This document shows, piece after piece, positions 59,694-64,000 of a stretch of DNA of 64,000 nt; the first letter of the stretch is position 1, and every line of letters begins with the position of its first letter. The DNA comes from Amycolatopsis iheyensis (GTDB lineage: Bacteria; Actinomycetota; Actinomycetes; Mycobacteriales; Pseudonocardiaceae), in the NCBI RefSeq assembly GCF_024703995.1, contig NZ_JAMXQV010000040.1:1-64000 (forward strand). The letters are read 5' to 3'. Made by a program: the position numbers and the translations under genes. Under the pieces are notes generated by a model. That model made no database searches. It saw only the letters and a program-made list of their open reading frames with translations, and had not been told where the DNA came from.

Positions 59694-61925
59694 ATGATCG
59701 AGATCGTTCGCGGCGAGCACGACACCGGCCCGCCCTCGCGCAAACCGTTCCTGGAAAACCTGAAACACGATGTCCTCGCTTCGATAGTCGTCTTCCTCGT
59801 CGCCGTCCCCCTTTCCCTCGGTGTGGCCTTCGCCGCCGGGGCGCCGTTGCTCTCGGGCCTGATCTCCGCCGTCGTCGGCGGGCTCGTCGCGAGCCTCTTC
59901 GGCGGGTCGCCCCTGCAGGTCAGTGGCCCGTCCGCCGCTCTCACCGTGGTGCTGGCCGACACGATCGCCACCTACGGCTGGCCCGCCACCTGCGCGATCA
60001 CCGTCGCCGCCGGGCTGCTCCAGATCCTCTTCGGCCTGACCCGCCTCGCCCGCGCCGCGCTCGCCGTGTCGCCGGCCATCGTCCACGGGCTGCTCGCCGG
60101 CATCGGCGTCACGCTCGTGCTCGGGCAGCTGCACGTCGTCCTCGGCGGGTCGGCGCAGGGCTCCGCGCTGGCCAACGTCCTCGCGCTGCCCGGGCAGGTC
60201 GCCGGCCACCACGACGAGGCCGTGCTCATCGGGGTGGTCACCCTCGCCGTGCTGCTGGCCTGGCCACGCCTCCCGAAACCCGTCCGCCGCGTGCCCGCGC
60301 CGCTGGCCGCCGTCGCGCTGGCCACCGGCCTGTCCGTCGCGGCCGGCCTGACCCTGCCGCGCGTCGACCTCCCGGCCGGGCTGCCCACGCTGCAGCTCGT
60401 GCCGCGGCTGCCGGAGGGTGGCTGGGGCGGCTTCGCGCTCGCCGCGCTCACCATCGCGCTGATCGCCGGCCTGGAGAGCCTGCTGTCGGCGGTGTCGGTC
60501 GACAAGCGCCGCGGCGGCCCCCGCACCGACCTAGACCGCGAGCTGATCGGGCAGGGCGCGGCGAACGTCGCCGCGGGCGCGCTCGGCGGGTTCCCGGTCA
60601 CCGGCGTGATCGTGCGCAGCATGACCAACTACGAGGCCGGCGCGCGCACCCGGACGTCGTCGCTGCTGCACTGCGTCTGGATCCTCGCCGCGTGCCTGCT
60701 GTTCACCGGCGTGCTGCGGCTGATCCCGCTCGCCGCCCTGGCCGCGTTGCTGGTGTACGTCGGCGCGAAGCTCGTGAACCTCAACGGGCTCAAGGAAGTC
60801 CGGCGTCACGGCGACCTGCCGGTGTACGCCGTCACGCTGTTCGGCGCGGTCGCGGTCAACCTGCTCACCGGCGTCGCCGCGGGCATCCTGCTGGCGCTCG
60901 CCCTGATGTTGCGGCGGATGATCTTCTCCGGCATCCACGTCGAGAAAGATGGTGAGCGCCACCGGATCGTCATCGAAGGCGCGCTGACGTTCTTGTCCGT
61001 GCCGCGGCTGACCCGGGTGCTCGCCGAGGTGCCCCCGCACGCCGAGGTCACCCTCGAGCTGCTCGTCGACTACCTCGACCACGCCGCGTTCGACTGCCTG
61101 CGCGGCTGGCAGCGGGCGCACGCCGGACCGGTGACGGTCGACGAGATCGGCCACCCGTGGTTCGAACGCGGCAGCGCCGGCGCGCCGACCGTGCGCCGCA
61201 GCGTCGCCGCCCGAGTCGTCCCGCGGTGGCTCGCGCCGTGGTCGGAGTGGCAGGCGGAGCACGTCGTGCTGCCGGCCCAGCGCACGGCCAGCTCGCTGCT
61301 GTGCCGCGGTGCTTCGGAGTTCCAGCGCCGCACCGCGCCGCTGCTGCGCGACACGTGGAGCGGGCTCGCGCACGGCCAGCAGCCGCACACGCTGTTCATC
61401 ACCTGCGGCGACGCGCGGATCGTGCCCAACCTGATCACCACGAGCGGGCCCGGGGACCTGTTCACCGTGCGGAACATCGGCAACCTGGTGCCCCCGGCGG
61501 ACGGCGACGATTCGTCGGTCGGCGCGTCGATCGAGTACGCGGTCGGGGTGCTCGGTGTCGCGGAGATCGTGGTGTGCGGGCATTCCGGCTGCGGCGCGAT
61601 GAAGGCGCTGCTCGGCCAGGCGCCGGAAGGCCTGGTGCAGCTCGGGAGCTGGCTGCGCCACGGCGAGGCGACGCTGCGGCGACGCGCGCGGGAAGCGCCG
61701 TTGCTGCTCGGCGGTGCGCGGCCGGCCGCGGAGGCGGACCAGCTCGCGCTGCAGAACGTCGTGCAGCAGCTGGAAACCCTGCGCGGCTACCCGGTGGTGA
61801 CCGCGGCGCTGGCCCGCGGCGCGCTCCGGCTGACCGGGATGTACTTCGACGTCGGCGCCGCCCAAGTGTCCCTTTTGGACGATGGCGTACGGGGCTTCGT
61901 CCCGGCGGGCGCGCTGGAGCACTGA
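59694..61925 (+). CDS. SulP anion transporter fused to beta-carbonic anhydrase
   Basis: A 743-residue fusion. The first 400 residues form a SulP (SLC26-like) transporter of about 10-12 helices: VVFLVAVPLSLGVAFAAGAP, LQVSGPSAALTVV, VHGLLAGIGVTLVLGQ, NVAAGALGGFPVTGVIVRS. A STAS-like linker (about 430-490) precedes the beta-carbonic anhydrase domain, with zinc ligands in ITCGDARIVPN (Cys, Asp-Arg dyad) and VVCGHSGCGAM (His, Cys). Mycobacterial Rv3273 has the same design. It probably imports bicarbonate or sulfate and interconverts CO2 and bicarbonate at the membrane. ATG at 59694; a similar paralogue follows. Confidence 0.94.
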   Translation: MIEIVRGEHDTGPPSRKPFLENLKHDVLASIVVFLVAVPLSLGVAFAAGAPLLSGLISAVVGGLVASLFGGSPLQVSGPSAALTVVLADTIATYGWPATCAITVAAGLLQILFGLTRLARAALAVSPAIVHGLLAGIGVTLVLGQLHVVLGGSAQGSALANVLALPGQVAGHHDEAVLIGVVTLAVLLAWPRLPKPVRRVPAPLAAVALATGLSVAAGLTLPRVDLPAGLPTLQLVPRLPEGGWGGFALAALTIALIAGLESLLSAVSVDKRRGGPRTDLDRELIGQGAANVAAGALGGFPVTGVIVRSMTNYEAGARTRTSSLLHCVWILAACLLFTGVLRLIPLAALAALLVYVGAKLVNLNGLKEVRRHGDLPVYAVTLFGAVAVNLLTGVAAGILLALALMLRRMIFSGIHVEKDGERHRIVIEGALTFLSVPRLTRVLAEVPPHAEVTLELLVDYLDHAAFDCLRGWQRAHAGPVTVDEIGHPWFERGSAGAPTVRRSVAARVVPRWLAPWSEWQAEHVVLPAQRTASSLLCRGASEFQRRTAPLLRDTWSGLAHGQQPHTLFITCGDARIVPNLITTSGPGDLFTVRNIGNLVPPADGDDSSVGASIEYAVGVLGVAEIVVCGHSGCGAMKALLGQAPEGLVQLGSWLRHGEATLRRRAREAPLLLGGARPAAEADQLALQNVVQQLETLRGYPVVTAALARGALRLTGMYFDVGAAQVSLLDDGVRGFVPAGALEH

Positions 61926-61930
61926 CCCGG

Positions 61931-62017
61931 AGCGCCCCAATGTGGCGTTCGGTGCGTCTGACGCACCGAACGCCACATTGGGTGCGTCTGACGCACCCAA
62001 TGCCACATTGGGGCGTT
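61931..62017. repeat. Dispersed multi-hairpin intergenic element, copy 3 (87 bp)
   Basis: Same 87-bp length and near-identical sequence to the copy at 5203-5289, with AGCGCCCCAATGTGGC at one end and GCCACATTGGGGCGTT at the other (one end base differs). The main change is in the loops, GCGTCTGACGC in both instead of GCGTCCAACGC and GCGTTGGACGC. It lies six bases after the stop of the first SulP fusion. Confidence 0.88.
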
Positions 62018-62143
62018 TGGGCGGGCCCGGAACCTCTTGTGTCGTACCGGATTCAACTGTCGTGCGATCGAAATCGAGCGTGTGAACGGCGCGTTAACGC
62101 TCTGCCCGATTTGTGACATTCAGGCTAAATGTGGCCAGTTGTT

Positions 62144-62157
62144 CACTCGATCGAGTG
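62144..62157. promoter_or_regulatory. Perfect palindrome upstream of the second SulP fusion
   Basis: CACTCGATCGAGTG is a perfect 14-bp palindrome about 45 bp before the likely start. Together with TTGTGACA (62111) and GCTAAAT (62124) it may form a promoter/operator set. No equivalent lies before the first SulP gene. Confidence 0.45.
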
Positions 62158-62162
62158 GTGCA

Positions 62163-62175
62163 TAGCGGACATTTC
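62163..62175 (+). promoter_or_regulatory. Shared leader box of the SulP-carbonic anhydrase genes, copy 2
   Basis: TAGCGGACATTTC, one base different from the copy at 59656-59668 and at the same distance (27 versus 26 bp) from the ATG at 62202. Confidence 0.45.
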
Positions 62176-62201
62176 ACACGATTTCCGGTTGCATGGTGAT
62201 C

Positions 62202-64000
62202 ATGAGACCCCTCGCCGTGCTCCGCCACGACCTGCCGGCCTCACTGGTCGTCTTCCTCGTAGCCGTACCCCTGTCCCTCGGCATCGCCCTCGCTTCGGGC
62301 GCGCCGGTCGCCGCCGGGCTGGTGGCCGCCGTCGTCGGCGGCGTCGTCGCCGGCTCGCTCGGCGGCTCCGCGCTCCAGGTGAGCGGGCCCGCCGCCGGCC
62401 TGACCGTCGTCATGGCCGAAACCATCCAGACGTTCGGGTGGGCCGTCACCTGCGCGATCACCGTCGCCGCCGGCGCACTGCAGGTCCTGCTCGGGCTGAG
62501 CCGGATCGCCCGCGCCGCGCTGGCCATCTCGCCGGCCATCGTGCACGGCATGCTGGCCGGCATCGGTGTCACCATCGTGCTCGGCCAGCTGCACGTCATC
62601 CTCGGCGGCAAGGCCCAGAGCTCCGCGCTGGAGAACATCGCCGAGCTGCCCGGCCAGATCGTCGCCCACCACGACTCCGCCGCCATCATCGGCCTGCTCA
62701 CGATCGCGATCCTGCTGATCTGGCCGAGGCTGCCGAAGGCCGTCAAACGCGTGCCAGGACCGCTGGCCGCGATCGCCACCGCCACCGTCCTGTCCGTGGT
62801 CACCGGGATGACCCTGCCGCGCGTCGAGCTGCCCGGTGACCTGCTGAACGTCCACCTCGTCCCGCAGCTGCCCGAAGGTGGCTGGGGCGCGTTCGCGCTC
62901 GCCGTCGTCACCATCGCCCTGATCGCCAGCGTGGAGAGCCTGCTCTCGGCGGTGGCGGTCGACCGCCTGCACACCGGCCCGCGCGCCAACCTCGACCGCG
63001 AGCTGGTCGGGCAGGGCGCGGCCAACATGCTCTCCGGGGCGCTCGGCGGGCTGCCGGTCACCGGCGTCATCGTCCGCAGCTCCACCAACGTCGCCGCCGG
63101 TGCGAAGAGCCGGCTGTCGGCGGTGCTGCACGGCGTCTGGGTGCTGGTGTTCGTCGTCCTGCTCGCCGGGCTGATCCAGAGCATCCCGCTGGCCGCGCTG
63201 GCCGGCCTGCTCGTGCACGTCGGCGCGAAGCTGGTCAACCCCGGGCACCTGAAGACCGTCCTGGCCCACGGCGACCTGCCCGTCTACCTGGTCACCCTCG
63301 GCGGGGTCGTGGTGTTCGACCTGCTCACCGGCGTGCTCGCCGGGATCGGGCTGGCGCTGGTGCTCATGCTGCGCCGGACGCTCTGGTCGGGCATCCACGT
63401 CGAACGGGAGGGCGACGACTGGCGCGTGGTCGTCGAAGGCGTCCTGACGTTCCTGTCGGTGCCGCGGCTGTCGAAGGTGCTGGGCGCCGTCCCGGCCGAG
63501 GCGGCGGTGCGGCTGGAGCTGGTCGTCGACTACCTCGACCACGCCGCGTTCGAAAGCCTCACCACCTGGCAGCAGGCGCACGAGCGCGCCGGCGGCACCG
63601 TCGACGTCGACGAGGTCGGCCACCCGTGGTTCGGCGAGGGCAAGGCCGGGCGGCCGACGCGGTCGCGGCTCGCCGCGAGCCGGGCGGTGCCGCGCTGGCT
63701 CGCGCCGTGGTCGGAGTGGCAGGCGGCGGAATCCACCGGGGGCATCCCGGCCCAGCAGACCCGCCGCGGCGCCACCGAGTTCCACCGCCGCGCGGCGCCC
63801 CTGCTGCGCGACACGCTGTCCGGCCTCGCCGACGGCCAGCGCCCGCGCACGCTGTTCATCACCTGCGGCGACTCCCGGATCGTGCCGAACCTGATCACCA
63901 CCAGCGGCCCGGGTGACCTGTTCACGATCCGCAACATCGGCAACCTCGTCCCGCCGGAGCAGGCCGACCCGTCGATGAACGCGTCGATCGAGTACGCGGT
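62202..64000 (+). CDS. Second SulP transporter-beta-carbonic anhydrase fusion (cut by window end)
   Basis: A paralogue of the gene at 59694, open to the window end, 599 codons visible. It has LVVFLVAVPLSLGIALASGAP, LQVSGPAAGLTVV, VHGMLAGIGVTIVLGQ, NMLSGALGGLPVTGVIVRS and, at the edge, the carbonic anhydrase motif ITCGDSRIVPN and IRNIGNLVPP; the His/Cys half lies beyond the window. The first gene has GDAR, this one the more standard GDSR. Start ATG 62202 or ATG 62193 in the same frame (MVIMRPL). The pair looks like a tandem duplication that has diverged. Confidence 0.93.
   Translation, partial: MRPLAVLRHDLPASLVVFLVAVPLSLGIALASGAPVAAGLVAAVVGGVVAGSLGGSALQVSGPAAGLTVVMAETIQTFGWAVTCAITVAAGALQVLLGLSRIARAALAISPAIVHGMLAGIGVTIVLGQLHVILGGKAQSSALENIAELPGQIVAHHDSAAIIGLLTIAILLIWPRLPKAVKRVPGPLAAIATATVLSVVTGMTLPRVELPGDLLNVHLVPQLPEGGWGAFALAVVTIALIASVESLLSAVAVDRLHTGPRANLDRELVGQGAANMLSGALGGLPVTGVIVRSSTNVAAGAKSRLSAVLHGVWVLVFVVLLAGLIQSIPLAALAGLLVHVGAKLVNPGHLKTVLAHGDLPVYLVTLGGVVVFDLLTGVLAGIGLALVLMLRRTLWSGIHVEREGDDWRVVVEGVLTFLSVPRLSKVLGAVPAEAAVRLELVVDYLDHAAFESLTTWQQAHERAGGTVDVDEVGHPWFGEGKAGRPTRSRLAASRAVPRWLAPWSEWQAAESTGGIPAQQTRRGATEFHRRAAPLLRDTLSGLADGQRPRTLFITCGDSRIVPNLITTSGPGDLFTIRNIGNLVPPEQADPSMNASIEYA

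Overview
The window is bacterial chromosome of very high GC content. It has GTG and TTG starts, tightly packed genes, many 4-bp ATGA/GTGA stop/start overlaps and GC-rich intrinsic terminators. Gene content (actinobacterial qcrCAB and ctaC/ctaF/ctaE sets, a PimB'-type mannosyltransferase, an F420-type LLM oxidoreductase, a mycothiol-type isomerase-fold protein, DUF3043) and gene order point to an actinomycete of the Pseudonocardiaceae, most likely Amycolatopsis or a close relative. From memory, much of the order parallels M. tuberculosis Rv2188c to Rv2219 (pimB', NlpC/P60, DEDDh-UvrC-like nuclease, trpD, ctaE-qcrCAB, ctaF-ctaC, asnB, sugar/adenosine kinase, HesB protein, cobT, ilvE, pepB, dlaT/sucB, TIGR01777 protein, lipB, lipA), with insertions. 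No IS element, prophage, CRISPR array or tRNA was recognised.

Region by region. 1-550: a 5S rRNA with its terminator (end of an rRNA operon), then two opposed arrays of 21-bp repeats. 0.55-5.2 kb: an L,D-transpeptidase lipoprotein, a patatin-like protein divergent from a LysR regulator, and a secreted papain-like cysteine protease with an exported partner. 5.3-16.1 kb: DedA protein, the lipoate and 2-oxoacid dehydrogenase block (lipA; TIGR01777 gene-PAP2-lipB operon; sucB; lpd), an SDR, a TetR pair, an LLM oxidoreductase and a VOC protein. 16.3-25.7 kb: small conserved proteins, a TAXI-type TRAP transporter, pepA, a membrane protein with a DUF402 protein, and ilvE. 25.7-34.3 kb: cobT, ispD, a GntR regulator translationally coupled to purC, an aldo-keto reductase, erpA, a PfkB kinase and a secreted ricin-type lectin domain protein. 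34.4-47 kb: a zinc-ribbon gene of foreign-looking codon use, asnB, and the cytochrome bcc-aa3 genes in two blocks (ctaC-ctaF; ctaE-qcrC-qcrA-qcrB) separated by an EamA exporter, a GlxA-type regulator, trpD and a receiver-like protein. 47-56.5 kb: Lrp-type domain protein, isomerase-fold protein, MerR regulator, DEDDh/GIY-YIG nuclease, a NYN-domain protein, a Cys-rich small protein, an NlpC/P60 endopeptidase behind a long structured leader, pimB' and a uridine-kinase-like protein. 56.5-64 kb: SRPBCC protein, cytochrome P450, bioA, and two tandem SulP-transporter/beta-carbonic-anhydrase fusions, the second cut by the window end.

Functionally this is mostly core metabolism: lipoate synthesis beside its target enzymes, the menaquinol-to-oxygen respiratory chain, envelope building (L,D-transpeptidase, NlpC/P60, PimB') and cofactor or amino-acid synthesis. 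The least explained features lie between genes or in accessory pairs: the 21-bp opposed arrays, a dispersed multi-hairpin element seen three times (5203-5289, 40446-40592, 61931-62017), 42/44-bp alternating repeats before the NYN gene, a long structured leader before the NlpC/P60 gene, the secreted cysteine protease pair, and a P450 directly upstream of bioA.
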